DNA of 64,000 nt from Gonapodya prolifera JEL478 (Eukaryota > Monoblepharomycota > Monoblepharidomycetes > Monoblepharidales > Gonapodyaceae): NCBI GenBank assembly GCA_001574975.1, contig KQ965770.1, positions 78,960 to 142,959 on the forward strand, written 5' to 3'. Both the position numbers and the translations under genes were made by a program. The notes below the pieces were generated by a model. That model was not told the DNA's origin and searched no databases. It saw only the letters and a list, made by a program, of their open reading frames with translations. Positions 45,409 to 56,966 of this stretch are shown piece after piece. Numbering within the stretch: the first letter of the stretch is position 1; every line of letters begins with the position of its first letter.

Positions 45409-47198
45409 CTATTGGTTGCCCTTCTTGGCCTTGACGGCCTCCCACGCCTTGATCCTGATCGCGTGCGTGCGAATGAACCCTTCGCTGTCCTGCGGGTTGA
45501 ACCCGCCCGCAATGTCCATCGACGAGATGTCACGGTCGTAGAGCGACACCGCAGAAGATCGCCCCTCAATGGTGCACGAGCCCTTGTACAGTTTGACTAG
45601 AGAGAAGAATAGAGTGGGTACGAGGGAGGGGCAGTGAGACAACAGTCGGGACTCGGTAAAACAGCGCCAGACCTACTCTTGACAGACCCGTCCACACCCT
45701 TCTGGGAGTGATCCACCAAAGACATGATGAGCTCGCGCTCGGGGGCAAACCAGAACCCGTTGTAGATGAGCTCCGCCAGACGGGGACTCAAGGTGTCCCG
45801 GATCTTGCGCACCTCCCGGTCCATCACCAGTCCTTCCAAGTCACGGTGGGCGGCAATGAGGATCGTCCCCGCGGGGGTCTCGTAGCACCTGGTGTCGCAA
45901 GTGAATTGCGGCGCTGTACGGGTCGAGTACGATATGGACTTACCCTCGCGATTTGATCCCGACGAAACGGTTCTCCACAATGTCGAGACGGCCAACACCG
46001 TGTTTGCGGCCCATGGCGTTGAGGTAGAGGAAGAGTTCGAGAGAGTCGGTGTGGGTGGTTCCATCACCCGCGTTGACGACCTTGACGGGGCGGCCGTCCT
46101 TGAACGTGATAGTCTGGCGAGGGCATCGCGCTCAATTCATTCCTCCACTCCAAACAGAACTTTGATATAAAGCGGGAACTCACAAGCCTCTCGGGAGTGT
46201 TGGGTGCGTCCTCGGGGTTCACAGTCAGCTTCCACATGTCCGCTGGCGGGGTCGTGTCCGGGTCCTCGAGGATACCGGCCTCGAACGAGATGTGATACAT
46301 GTTCTCGTCAGTCGACCACGGCTTGGCCTTGGTCTGCGTTACGGGGATGCCCTTCTCAGCGGCGTAGTCGAGCAGGTCTTGGCGGCCTTGGAATCGGTTG
46401 AAGAATTCTAAAGGGGGGCAACACGTGTAAGAAACCTCCCCCAAGGAACTGAAAAGATCAGAACCACTGATCAAACAGCTCACCGGGGATCCTCCAGGGC
46501 ACAATGCACTTGATCGTGGGCATGAGGGCGTAGTAGGAGATCTCGAACCGAACCTGGTCGTTTCCCTTTCCGGTGCACCCGTGCGAGACGTAGTCGCACC
46601 CTTCCCTCTTGGCAATCTCGATCTGCTTGCGAGCAATAATGGGGCGCGCGAGTGACGTGCCGAGAAGGTAGATATTCTTAAGGATTTGGGGTTGGGGGGG
46701 ATCAGGAGTGCCGCCATGTGTGCCACTCGGCAGAAGTTCATACCTCGTACGTGGCGTTGGCAGACACGGCGGCGTAGATTGTCTCGTCGACAAACTCTTT
46801 TCGTACGTCCTATTCGTTTATCGCGGTAAAAAACGGCCCGTAAGTTGGAATAGTCGCAAGATGACTCATGATACACTCTCACAACCCACCTCGATGTGGA
46901 CGCTCTTGGCGCCAATTTTCAGTGCTTTCGCCTTGGCAACCTCAAAGTCCTCTTCCTGGCCAATGTTGGCCATGTAAGCGATGACCTCGTATCCCTGGTT
47001 TCCGGTTGTGATGGGCAACAGACAAGGCAAGCGGATGGCACGGTTTCAGCTTCACCCTCACAAACCCCCTAAAACACAGAAATGGCACTGTACCTGCTCA
47101 ATCAGCCATGCGAGAATGCAGGACGTGTCCAATCCTCCCGAGTACGCAAGGCAGACGCGTCCTTTTGGAGCACCGTTGGCAGCAGACACTGGGGACAT
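45409..47198 (-). CDS. ARG1: Argininosuccinate synthase
   Basis: Joins citrulline and aspartate with ATP to argininosuccinate in arginine synthesis (cytosol in fungi). The N-terminal ATP-pyrophosphatase loop is '[18 protein letters not shown]'. Then '[18 protein letters not shown]', '[19 protein letters not shown]', '[16 protein letters not shown]', '[20 protein letters not shown]', '[20 protein letters not shown]', '[18 protein letters not shown]' and '[17 protein letters not shown]' follow in normal order. The C-terminus ends '[10 protein letters not shown]' with TAG. About eight exons, all joining in phase. ATG 47198 gives '[14 protein letters not shown]', a short leader before the loop. 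Nothing unusual. Confidence 0.97.
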
Positions 47199-47438
47199 GA
47201 TTTGGGCGGCACAGTGAGACGATTGGTGGGGTCAGAAATCAAACGTGAGAAATCGCAAGGATTTCTGAACACGAACTTGTTTGTTGAAGGAGATGGTGAT
47301 GTTGAAGAAGAAAGAGGGACCACTTGAGCTCCCGGTGGCGCAGTCACGGTCAATAATCTCTGCACAGCGCCTTTGCAGCAACTTGTCCCAAGCACATAGA
47401 ATTTACTTGAAATCTACAGTATAAAATGTTTCATCCAA

Positions 47439-50400
47439 TCAGTCGGTCCCAGCATCAACACCGCCGTCAAGCACCGAGTCATCCTCCTCATCTCCCCCGT
47501 CGTCCATTGATCCTAGAGTTCCCGACGATGGCGCCTCCTTTAATCTCTTTCGCTCTTTAACCGCCTTATCTCGGAGCGCCAAAGACACGATCAGCCAATT
47601 GTGCATCAGTTGTGTTGGCAGCGACGCGTGTTTGCGAATCTCGTCCGTTTGGATTGCTATGCGCAAGGATGCGGTTTCACGCTGAGAGAAAACGAGATCT
47701 AGGAAATGAAACTTACTGCTCAACAGCTTTCGTATCCGTTCGAATCGTTTCTTTTTCTGCACTGCGGTGGGATCGTAGGCTTGCATTTTCTTGAGCAGCT
47801 CCACATTCAACATCTTATGCGCGAAGATCCCAGAAAAAATCCAATCACGTGGATACCGTTCGAGAAACGACGCCACAGCTCACCTTGGCTGTCTCTCCCC
47901 ATCCTTTGACATTTTCTTCTGTCTTTCCGAACACGAATAGAACGCACTTCATTATGGTATGAACAAGTGCGGGTGGCTTCTTGTATGATTTGAGCTCCGA
48001 GAGCGTCGCCGTATCAATCTGAGAAAGGAGCTTCCGCGCACGCTTAAGCACAAGCTTGCCAAACAACAGGGCTCGTTGTGCCAACGTCGAAAACTTTTCC
48101 CCATCTGAGCAAATCAGCCCATTTTTGTGGCCATTGTCAACGTTTTAAGCATTCTCGTGGAAAGAAGGTACAACATACCCAGATTTTGTGTGCTCCCCCC
48201 TCGTTTGGTTCGGTTCCATTCACCATAGCGAAGCCCTGACAATTATTACCCCCATTTGCTCCACATCTTTAACATCATCCTCGCCAAGGGTTGCACCGCC
48301 CGACCCTTGGAGGCTTACAACCGCGGCAACTGGTGAGCCCGGACCTGATGCTTGAGGATCGACGACAGGGATAGCGGTGAGCGGTGGTGTGCCGGTGGAC
48401 GTAACCTTGGCATTGGTGATTGCAGATTGGAAAAGATAAGCGCTGGGGAGACGGAAATAGTGTAAAAAGCTGATTAACTCCAGTCTCCCGCAATCCCTCC
48501 CCCATAGTCCGTTCTTACTTTGTCGCATCTTTCTTCACCCTTTCCAGCCTCAAGCCGCCATCCCCCCACGCCTCCATTCCCCCCGCGGCTCAATCCACCT
48601 CCTCATCCCTTTCTGCGACTTTCCACAATTCGCCTCCCTCGCGATCGACCACAAACACGTCCACATCCAAGTCAGGGTGTATCGCCTGCATGTACTCCCT
48701 CGCCGATGCTGCCAAGGACAGAGAGCGGAATCGGGCGTCGATGGAATGGAGGCACGCGGCGAGGGTTGAGGAGAGGTGCTGGGGGGCTTGCGTCATGAGA
48801 CGCAGTCGCGAGCTCTGTGATCCAAACACACTCACCTTGGCAATGTCTCGGCCCTCGTCCACACTGTCTACCGTATCTTCCGCCTACCCGAACACGTCTA
48901 CCACCACACACCCCAATCTCTCCATTGGCACCGCGACCGACGATACCTTGAAGTTCCCAGAGACCCCTTCGCCCGTTGCCGAGACCGTTTGCAAAACAAT
49001 CGTACTCAAACGATCCATCACCACCAGCAAAGGACTCGCCCAGGTGCTGATCCCGGTATTCCTCCATGTCAGGAACACCCCCTCCGACTCCAATACATCA
49101 TAGCCCTTCACGCCCGTCATTACCATGGACCTGAATATCCTTGACCAGTACACGCACTCCAGCACCAGTGGATGCCGAACCACCCGCTTGGCCGACTGCC
49201 TTTCCAATCATTTGAGCTGCCCGTTGAGCAAACGAGAGCGCCGTCATGTCCATGGTACCCGCAAGGGTGTGCAGCTCGGCAGAGAGTCTCGCTGTTATTG
49301 CCTGCACGTCCAACTTCCGCTTTGCTGGCGCAAGCTTGGGTGCTGATGCCACCTCTTCAAGGTTCACCAGGGCTTGTACCCCGGATGCGAGTCCTTCAAG
49401 GTCCACGAAAACTCTAGACGCTTCGGCATGCTCCATCGCCCGAAGAGCGTGTTCAATCGACTCTTTCTTGGTCACGTTTTCATTCTCGGAAACCAAATCC
49501 CCAAGTTGGCTCAAGACTGAGGCTACATGTGGTGGCAGCTGAGCGTCAGGGGATAAAGCACGAAGGAAGATGCTGGACAGAGTTGTGAAGGGGACGGATC
49601 CAATGTTGCCCTGGCAAAAAACACGAAGGAAATTGTCCAGTCTGGCTTCGCGACGAGCAAATGAGCGAGAAATTACCTAGTCCATCGTACCGAACACAGT
49701 TTCCATTGTTATCACTCGTCTTTGTCGCTCATACTCCAACTTCGCCTTTGCCTCTTCATTTCTTCTTCCATCATCTTCCTTTGAGGGTCCTTGTGGCGTC
49801 TCTTGGACCTTTCTGTGGCTTGCGTTTGGAGTCTCTTCCGAGAAAGCTTCCCATCCACCGTGCGCTGAACGGTCTTCCAAGTACGCCGCCAAAGACGACG
49901 CAGTTTTGGTGCCGTGGGAGTGAAGAAGGAGGCTAGCGAGGGCGTCACAGTAAGATGCACCTTCGAAGAAGTGGTCGACGTCGTTTAATACGGCTTTGGC
50001 GTCTAGCTCCGGCAGGTCGGTGGCATTATGCGCTACTTCTTGCTTCTCTTCCCAGCCGCAAACGAGTTTACGCAGCCCACGCGCCCACTCCTGGCCCATG
50101 TTCCCTTTCATTCTATGCAGAGCGACGCTCAATGTTTCTTTTATCGTCGCCGTGGCTTGGTGCGACCCATCGCTCAACCTTTCGAGTGTGGCTACAACAG
50201 TCCTTACGAAAGACAAAAAGGTCTCGTCGTCGCACGTGACCAAGGGTAACGTCCTTCCGGCCCCCGTCCCATTGATAATTATGTGGGCGAAGTCATCTGG
50301 GGCGAGGGGGGCTACCCAGGTGCGCGAATGCGTCTGAGCCGTGTCATTGTCTCCGTCACCCTCGACCTGTGCCATATGGGCGCGTTCTATGGCGGCGAGG

Positions 50401-51370
50401 ATGGATTGGAGATGTGAGGACGAAGCGTTCATTGGGGCAAGGGAGGGATCCGATGCGATAGAGTGGAAGAGGTGGTGCTGCGGGGTACAAACGAGGGGCA
50501 TCGATGAGGGGATGGTGAGATTGCCAAAAGTCGGAATGGAGAGTATTTGAAAGTGCATCATCCCCTGCCGTCCACGCCATCCCCCACCACGTGGCCGCTC
50601 GCCTTAAATGTTGTACACCGCTCTCGCTCCCCCGCATACCCTCACGTACCATTTCAAAGAGTCTCATCACCTGGGGCGACTTTCCTTCCGTGCGCCTCTC
50701 CAACGCGGCCATGCACGCACTCCACACTGCATTTTTAATGACGTCGAATCGTTGCTCAGCCTGGCCCTTCAACTTGTCGAGGAGAATCTCGTACCGTCGC
50801 GTCGAGTCCCTGCAAGCTCGGAGATAGTGTACTCGCGACTGGAGAGATGTAGCGGTACGTTTGAGAGTTTCCAGGTAAACCGCCTCCGAGCTCGAGTGGC
50901 GTTCTGTCGCGCCGGGTGGATTGTGTCGGAACAAGTACTGACCTTGGAGAAGTGGAACGATGATGGTGTGACTGAAGGACCTGGACGAGGGCTCTCACCG
51001 AGCCATAAAATGGGATTAAACTCTTCCACCAAGGCATCGTTGCGAAACCTTCCGAGTGGCGAAAGTCTAGCTGATACGGTCTTGGAGGGAGGCTTCGGCG
51101 GTCCAACGGATCCTTTCGCGTCCGCGACTTTTACAAGCCTATCAAGGGCGGGGACGAGGAGCGGCAGCACGCGTTGAGCCAGATAAAGCCGATTGTCCAG
51201 CAGCTGAATGACGGAATCGAGCGATGCATCTTAGTGTGGCGATTGCACGAGAAGTTCCACATCCACAAACAAATCCGATGGATTCGCGAGCGTCGAAGGG
51301 TTTGATGGAAGCTCAGGAAGATCGATCCGCGAATCGGCGTTTCGGTCGCGATTCGTTCGAAGCATTGATT
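47439..51370 (-). CDS. EFCAB5-like flagellar protein
   Basis: A large multi-exon gene. N-terminal part: 'NRLYLAQRVLPLLVPALDRL' and 'FNPILWLGQYLFRHNPP', a pattern (LLP-L-PAL then FNP-WLA-YL-RNNP) that I associate with EFCAB5-type ciliary proteins. Then come helical regions ('YEILLDKLKGQAEQRFDVIK'), a probable GAF-like segment ('DLDVDVFVVDREGGELW') near 48650, and a C-terminal module like the stalk base of dynein heavy chains: 'LSELKSYKKPPALVHTIMKC', 'LLKKMQAYDPTAVQKKKRF'. No P-loop is seen, so it is not a motor. An in-frame TAA (51231-51233) separates 'MLRTNRDRNADSRID...' from the conserved part; the true start may lie downstream or the stop may be an error. Exon joins between 48.2 and 49.7 kb are only approximate. 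Confidence 0.5.
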
Positions 51371-51479
51371 GTGGGTCGGGTTTACACACGACGTGCCCAA
51401 ATGACAGAGAAACAGGACTAAGGCAAGTATTCATTTGGAGCGAACTACTGTCTGAGTACAAAAAGCTGCGTCCTTCCTA

Positions 51480-52215
51480 ATCGTTAGGTTTCTTCCTGAT
51501 GGCAGCGACACGAGCAAAGCATCCTACGTGAACACTGTGCAGCGCACGGCTTTCCACAACGTCGGTCGTCGCAAAGACAACTCTCTCGATTTCCGCCAGT
51601 TTCTGTTCACTCTTGCCGCACTTACTTGGGAGGAAGCTTGCATACATACCGGTTTGTTGACAATGGAAGCAGCATGGAGTCGACACCGAGGTCTGAACTG
51701 GGGGACACGGATTATGTCAGCTCGACGTTTCAAGCAGACACTCCACGCCCGAATCGAATCCAGCGCGATTGTGAGGCGTTCCATCACCAAGAACGGTTTC
51801 AACACATGGAGTTGCAGAGTTTGACCTGCCCCCATTACAGATGATGAAAAGAATATGACGCATCATGCGGAGTCCTCGGTATTGGCTATCGCATTGTCTC
51901 GGTGTTGTCTGCAAGCGGCACGAAACACACTTGGATGACGTTTGGTAGTACACGTGTGGCAGCTTCGGCATTGGGTGGAAGCGAGCGAGGACGTCTAGAG
52001 CTGGGGAAGACATAGGTCGGATGTGAGCCTGATGTTTCAAGCAGGTCGCCCGCCAAAACCAAAACGAAAATCCAACGACAAGGCGAGGAATTCCATCATC
52101 ACGTAAGTTTTCGACACGATATGGGGTGGCTTGCAGAGCTTGGTCTGCCCCCGTTAAAGACGATGTCAGTGAGTTTTGGCATCATTCGGAGTTCCCCGGC
52201 ACGGCAGTCGGCACG
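51480..52215 (+). repeat. Decayed duplicated segment
   Basis: Two direct, diverged copies: about 51770-51900 and 52090-52215. Both read 'GAG G..TTCCATCA' then a 'CACATGG/CACGATATGG' region, 'TTGCAGAG', 'CTGCCCCC' and 'GGAGT'. Translated, they give 'EAFHHQERFQH' and 'EEFHHHVSFRHDMGWLAELG'. Upstream (51528-51660) a coding-looking stretch 'SLDFRQFLFTLAALTWEEA' is linked. I cannot name the source; it may be a remnant of a gene or transposase. Confidence 0.35.
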
Positions 52216-52770
52216 GTGAGTGCATACGAGGCAAAAGCGATTGAGAAACTCACGTCACTTGCATGCACGCGTGTGTGTGCGTTTTCGTAGGAATGCATGC
52301 ATGCGCGTCAGCACGCCGTTGCGATGAGGGGAGGTGAGTCTGGACACGAACGTTTGGCTTTATATGTGTCGGCGGGGCACATCATTTGTTGGCGAGTGAT
52401 GGGGAAGAGTCTGTATTCCCGATTGGCGGCGGGAAGGTGGTTGTAGGTTTTCGCGATGGTGGTCCAGGCCTGGCTTTGGGGTCATGCCGCTTGCCCTGGT
52501 GGGGTTCCGAGGCGTTTACAGCGAGTGCGAAATTTATAAAGAACGACCAGTCTTTTGGTTTGTGCATGATAAAATCCATTCATACAAGTAATACCACGCT
52601 TTCACGGCGCCTGCAATACATCAACTGTGTTCTACAATAGCGCTGCTATGGCGGAAGTGTATCCAACTCCAAACAAATGCCCGGATTCTTCCGGTAATGG
52701 ACTTGAGGCACTCTTGCTGCAGTACTTAACCGTCGTTCTAATGCATTGATGGCCAGTTTAAATTCTGATA
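52216..52770. other. Gene-free stretch with alternating Pu/Py tract
   Basis: Contains a GCATGC/CGTGTGTG-rich tract near 52262-52310 (alternating purine-pyrimidine). No gene supported. Confidence 0.4.
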
Positions 52771-53030
52771 CTTTATGTCTGCTGCAATGACGTGAGTTGG
52801 TTGGCGAGTGTTGTGGCACAGACGGACCAGAGGTTTCGACACCAATCAGGACAGCGGGTCCATTTCATGCCGGCATGTGACCGGCCCAGGCTGCCGTCAT
52901 CCACCCAGCACCCACTCACCGAAGACAATTCAGCGTCACCGTTTGTCCAACATCGTCCCACACGTTCCCGGGACAACCGCTTGCAGCGGCGAGAAGGAAG
53001 TCCATTCCAATGAAAAGCAAAGGAAGCATC
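52771..53030 (-). CDS. Possible small secreted Cys-containing protein
   Basis: From ATG near 53014 a signal peptide ('MLPLLFIGMDFLLAAASG') is followed by 'CPGNVWDDVGQTVTLNC'. The rest, 'WTRCPDWCRNLWSVCATT', recalls the C-x2-WC-x2-W-x3-C pattern of folate-receptor-like domains. The two parts are in different frames; a 29-bp GT-AG interval would join them in phase, but that is shorter than any other intron here. Total about 75 residues with five Cys. Weak call. Confidence 0.25.
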
Positions 53031-53196
53031 TTCTGTGCGTGTCGTGTTAAATCCACTTCGGACAGTGGAATGAAAGAAAGTCTGCAAACCGATGATGTGC
53101 GCTCCTGCGGCCACAGGGCTCCACCCAACTTCTCCCCCGATCACTCGTCCCTTTCGCACGCACCCATCTGCATCCACACCTCCCCCTGCAAAAGCA

Positions 53197-54857
53197 ATGG
53201 ACGCAGGTTCGCAAACCCTCGCACTCCCGAGCGACGATGACGACGGCACCCGATCCTGGCTCCCTTCGCCAATCCAGAGCAAGCGAGACTCAAATGCAGC
53301 CCATCTTCCAGAGCTTCCTCAGTCTCATATCGACATCACTTCCCTCCACACCAGCCTACTCAATGCCCCACAGCGGTCTTCGTTGACTGGATCCAGCATG
53401 AGCAGGAGAGCGACCAGGAAGAGAACGTTGAAGGTGACGCATCAGGAGCCCTTGATGCAGGCGAGCGCTGAGCGGAAACAAAGCGTCAGAGCCCTGCGAT
53501 CGAGAGCGTCGTCGGGTGTGTTTTCTTCTTGTGCTGGCGATTTTACGTGCTCGGGTTGATTCTGCGACAGTTGCGAGCACAACTCCACCAGTGGCTCTGA
53601 CACCCGACTCAATCAGCAAAGCGTTCGGGTATCGGTACAAGGTACGCAGGGAGATCGGGAGGTTGGTTCGTCCGATTCTGGCTGCACCCACATCCGGAAA
53701 TCTAATTACCAGGAGATGGGCTATCCTTTCCCAGCGGTGCTTTCGCGACAGTATACGAAGTCGAGCAGCACGCCCCCAATCCCACCCCCACCGACACCGA
53801 TGACGATCCCTCCCCCTCCCCCTCCGCCCACACCCCCACCTCCGCCTCCCCCGTCCTCCTCGCGCTCAAAGCCATCTCCATCGCACTCACTCCCACGCCC
53901 ACCCGCCTCGCTACTGAGCTCTCCGCGCTCCGGCTCGCCACCCACCCACGTATCGTCCGCCTGCACGACAGCCTGCACACACCCGCGCACCTGTTCCTCG
54001 TCACCGACCTGGGCGCGGGCGGGTGTCTGTTCGATAGGATGATGGACGTGGATATGAGCGAGAGGCAATGCGCGACGGTCGTGCGGCAGGTCGTGGAGGC
54101 CGTGGAGTACTTGCATGGTGTCGGGGTGGTGCATAGGGATTTTAAGGTGAGAAGGCTGAGGGGTCCGAAGGTGGTGTAAGGAAAGCAAAGCTGATAGAAC
54201 AACGAAGCTCGAGAACATCCTCATGTGCAGCCCGGACCCGACCGACTTTAGCATCAAGCTGGTATGTCACGATCTTCCTTGCTCTTGCTCAACCTTTCAC
54301 CTTTCACTTTCATACCATCACCAGGCCGACTTCGGCTCTGCGTCGCTCCCGACCCCGCGCCGCCGGCACTCCCACATCGGCACGGTCGCGTACATGGCGC
54401 CCGAATTCTTTGCGGGGCATCTGTACGACGAGAAAGTCGACTGCTGGGCCGTGGGTGTGCTCATGTGTGAGAGTTGTCATCTCACGCGAACGCGCACTTC
54501 TGGTATGATTGCTGAAACCCCTCACCCCCCACCACGACTCAAAAGACATGCTCCTGTCCCTCACTTCGCCCTTCGGCAACGACGACAACACCCCCGGCGC
54601 CGCCGAGGCCGAGCAAGTCGAGCGGATCTCGCGGGGTGATTTCGCCCCCTTTTCGGGCCCGGCGTGGGCCAACAAGTCGGACGCATCCAAAGACCTTATA
54701 CGGCGCCTGTTTCAGGTAAATCCCAATGAAAGGCTCTCCGCAGCCGAGGCGATGGATCACCCGTGGTTTGATGTGAGTGGATGTTGCTTCGGGAGTTTTA
54801 ACGAGGTGTCGTGACTGACGCCGTTGGGCTTAGCAATGCGAGTACCTTGACGAGTGA
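53197..54857 (+). CDS. CAMK-like serine/threonine protein kinase
   Basis: After a basic, Ser-rich ~130-residue leader the kinase domain starts 'FGYRYKVRREIG-SGAFATVYEVE' (Gly-rich loop, joined across an intron ending TTTCCCAG near 53729). A Pro/Ser-rich insertion follows, then 'VLLALKAIS' (ATP-binding Lys), 'ATHPRIVRLHDS', 'VEYLHGVGVVHRDFKLENIL' (HRD, catalytic Asp), 'KLADFGSASL' (Mg-binding DFG), 'HIGTVAYMAPEFF' (APE), 'CWAVGVLMYMLL' and 'RRLFQVNPNERLSAAEAMDH', ending 'WFDQCEYLDE' and TGA. All catalytic residues are intact. Short length after subdomain XI shows no calmodulin-binding tail. Seven or so exons. The beta2-beta3 insertion is unusual. Confidence 0.88.
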
Positions 54858-55499
54858 AGAGGGAAGAAGGAGGGGACACTGACCAAGAGGTCACTGGTTT
54901 GGACTGTCACTGGTTTGGACGGAGAGTAACTTTGGCCAGGAGTGGGACCAACGGGGAAGAGGGAACGGCTCTGCTTGTATTATTGTCCTGGAAGCAATGG
55001 TCAAGGACCCGACTGCAGGCCCGTTCCTCGTTGAATCTCCACGGACTTCAGATTCGAATTAACTCTGCTGTTGAGCACTTGAAGGAGATGAAGCTAGGAA
55101 ACGAGATCTAATGCTAAAGAACGACGCTGTTTCGGCTGGTGTTCACATGTTTGTTTACGGACTAATTACTAGTTGAAGTGTAGCGATACAAAAGTGTGAC
55201 CGCAGTATTGGTCCATTCCCAGTCAACGCAAGCTTCCACATTCCACACTCAGAAAATGGTGAAGATCCAATGAGAGGACTCTGAGTACCGAGAGTCGGGA
55301 TCAGGAGACGTGAATTCTGGAACAGCCGCGGGGATGGCCAATGGGTTGTGGAATCTCAACGACAGAATCATCGCACGCTTGAGCTAAGGCTCTTCCAGGA
55401 CGCGGAAGCGCTGCTGCATTTCCATCCGGCCTCCCACACCACTCACCTTCACCCTCTCCACCTCTCCACTCCCCTCCCCCCGCGTTCCACTCGACACAG
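54858..55499. other. Stretch before Ump1
   Basis: No gene recognised. It must contain the first exon and promoter of the Ump1 gene; an ATG-only first exon (near 55255, followed by GTGAAG) is one possibility. Confidence 0.3.
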
Positions 55500-56392
55500 G
55501 CAACCCAATTCCGCCTCGTCCCAACCGCACACGAGCCCAACCCCACCTCCCAGACGTCTAACACGCTCTCTCACCTGCACAACTCGGCCGAGTACGCCGT
55601 CCAGGATACGTTGCGGCATGGGTTCAGGTCCGTCAAGGGGGACGTGATGCGCGAGGGGTTTAAGCACCCCGTCGAGGGCAGGGTCGGCGAGTCGGTGAGT
55701 TGGGAGTCGAGTGTCGGAGGCCGGGGGCCGAAGCCGCGAGGTAGAGACCTTAGGGGCAAACACGGACCGAGGTGGGCGGGGGAGGCGAGTTTCTATGGAG
55801 CGTGTGTATCGAGCGACGGAGGCCGAGTTTCGTTTGGGAAGGCGGGCGTATTGTATGCGCGGCACGCAAGTGCTTATATATGGAGCGAATGTGGTGTCGT
55901 GAAGTACGAGTTGCGCTTGCCTGATTCGCGTACCGCTCGTACTTGCAGTGGGCAACGACCCAGACGAACCTCAAGTACAACATGTACCGCACCATGTACG
56001 GCGTGCACGCCCCAATCCGCCTGCAAATGGAGCGCGCGCTGGTGTCGCAGGTGAGCGCGACAGGCCACAGCTGATATCGTCTGCAGCAAACACTGCCCGC
56101 GAACTAAACCAAACCGACGACCACCTCACTCGTCGGCGCATCAAAAGCCTCGCCGCCTCCCCGTCCTCCCCACGTCCAACTTCGCGCTCGACATTCTCGA
56201 GGGGCGTGACGAGACGCTCGACTTTGAGGACTTTTTGGGCGGTGAGTGGTCAAACGTTCGTGGGGTTCTACCTCCTCTCCATCTTCTAACACCTGACACT
56301 ACCCTCCCTCGTGCGGTACAGACCCCTCCATATCGGCCCCCGAGATCGTCGACTTGCACGGCGTGGTGGAAGCGGCGCGGAAGATGGTGTAA
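55500..56392 (+). CDS. UMP1: Proteasome maturation factor Ump1/POMP
   Basis: Ump1 chaperones assembly of the 20S proteasome and is degraded as its first substrate. From the acceptor at 55499 the exon reads 'ATQFRLVPTAHEP', 'LSHLHNSAEYAVQDTLRHGF' and 'DVMREGFKHPVEGR'. The next exons read 'TQTNLKYNMYRTMYGVHAPI', 'RLQMERALVSQ' and 'RLPVLPTSNFALDILEGRDE', then 'TLDFEDFLGD' and 'SISAPEIVDLHGVVEAARKM', ending TAA at 56392. The blocks (HG-, M-R-YG-HAP-R-ME, LP-L-S-LD-L-GRDETL-FEDFL) are diagnostic. The start codon lies in an upstream exon not resolved. Introns are near 55696-55946, 56050-56134 and 56240-56320. Confidence 0.92.
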
Positions 56393-56480
56393 AATTCGAG
56401 GCATCCCGATGGAATGTAATATAACGTCGTTTGTACGCCCTGTTTGTCGTAGAGATGGGTCTGGCACGATACTGTCGTGA

Positions 56481-56807
56481 ATGAAGCGTCTGTGGCCATT
56501 ACACTACCGAGTCGCAAGAAGCCTTTCTTCCAATCCGCCCACCCAAGTATCTCCGCTCTCACTCCACTCATCACTCTCTCATAACTCCTCCCACACCGGA
56601 CGGCACGGCCGAGAAGAATGCCCTCTCCTCCGGAATCAGAATCATCTCCCAACACCCACGAGCACCACCGAACCTGCCAAACCTGCCGAACCTATCGCGT
56701 TAGACCGCGCTCGGCGCACCGAAGAAGGACGCACGCGGATCGCGCTGGGACTTGGCTTTGCTGCTCTCGCGATGGGGATTGCGTGGGGGTTGCGTAGGGT
56801 CAGATAG
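56481..56807 (+). CDS. Possible small mitochondrial or tail-anchored membrane protein
   Basis: An uninterrupted frame of 108 codons. The N-terminus 'MKRLWPLHYRVARSLSS' is basic and amphipathic, like a mitochondrial targeting sequence. The C-terminus is 'RIALGLGFAALAMGIAWGLRRV', one transmembrane helix ending in basic residues. An overlapping +1-frame (ATG 56619) is also open but Arg/His-rich without any hydrophobic part. Located 88 bp after Ump1 on the same strand, so it could also be part of the Ump1 3' region. No family recognised. Confidence 0.35.
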   Translation: MKRLWPLHYRVARSLSSNPPTQVSPLSLHSSLSHNSSHTGRHGREECPLLRNQNHLPTPTSTTEPAKPAEPIALDRARRTEEGRTRIALGLGFAALAMGIAWGLRRVR

Positions 56808-56966
56808 CTTTACCAAGGGTGATGGAATCTGCCATGGTAGAATGATAAGACGCACGTATGTACATATCTAAACAAGGGCAGATAGATGGTTTCCAGCTCT
56901 TTCCAAAATGAAAGGCCACAGTGAGGTGAATGAAGTGATTGTTCAGCCGAACTCCAATCCACCTCC

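Noticed and set aside
35201-51233. Several in-frame TAA/TAG codons (35201, 37704, 51231) suggesting a reassigned stop code.
   Set aside because: Conserved genes here end with TAG, TAA or TGA exactly at the expected C-terminus (GDH2, argininosuccinate synthase, PRPP synthetase, kinase), and intact genes have no internal stops, so the code is standard and the three cases are decay or errors.
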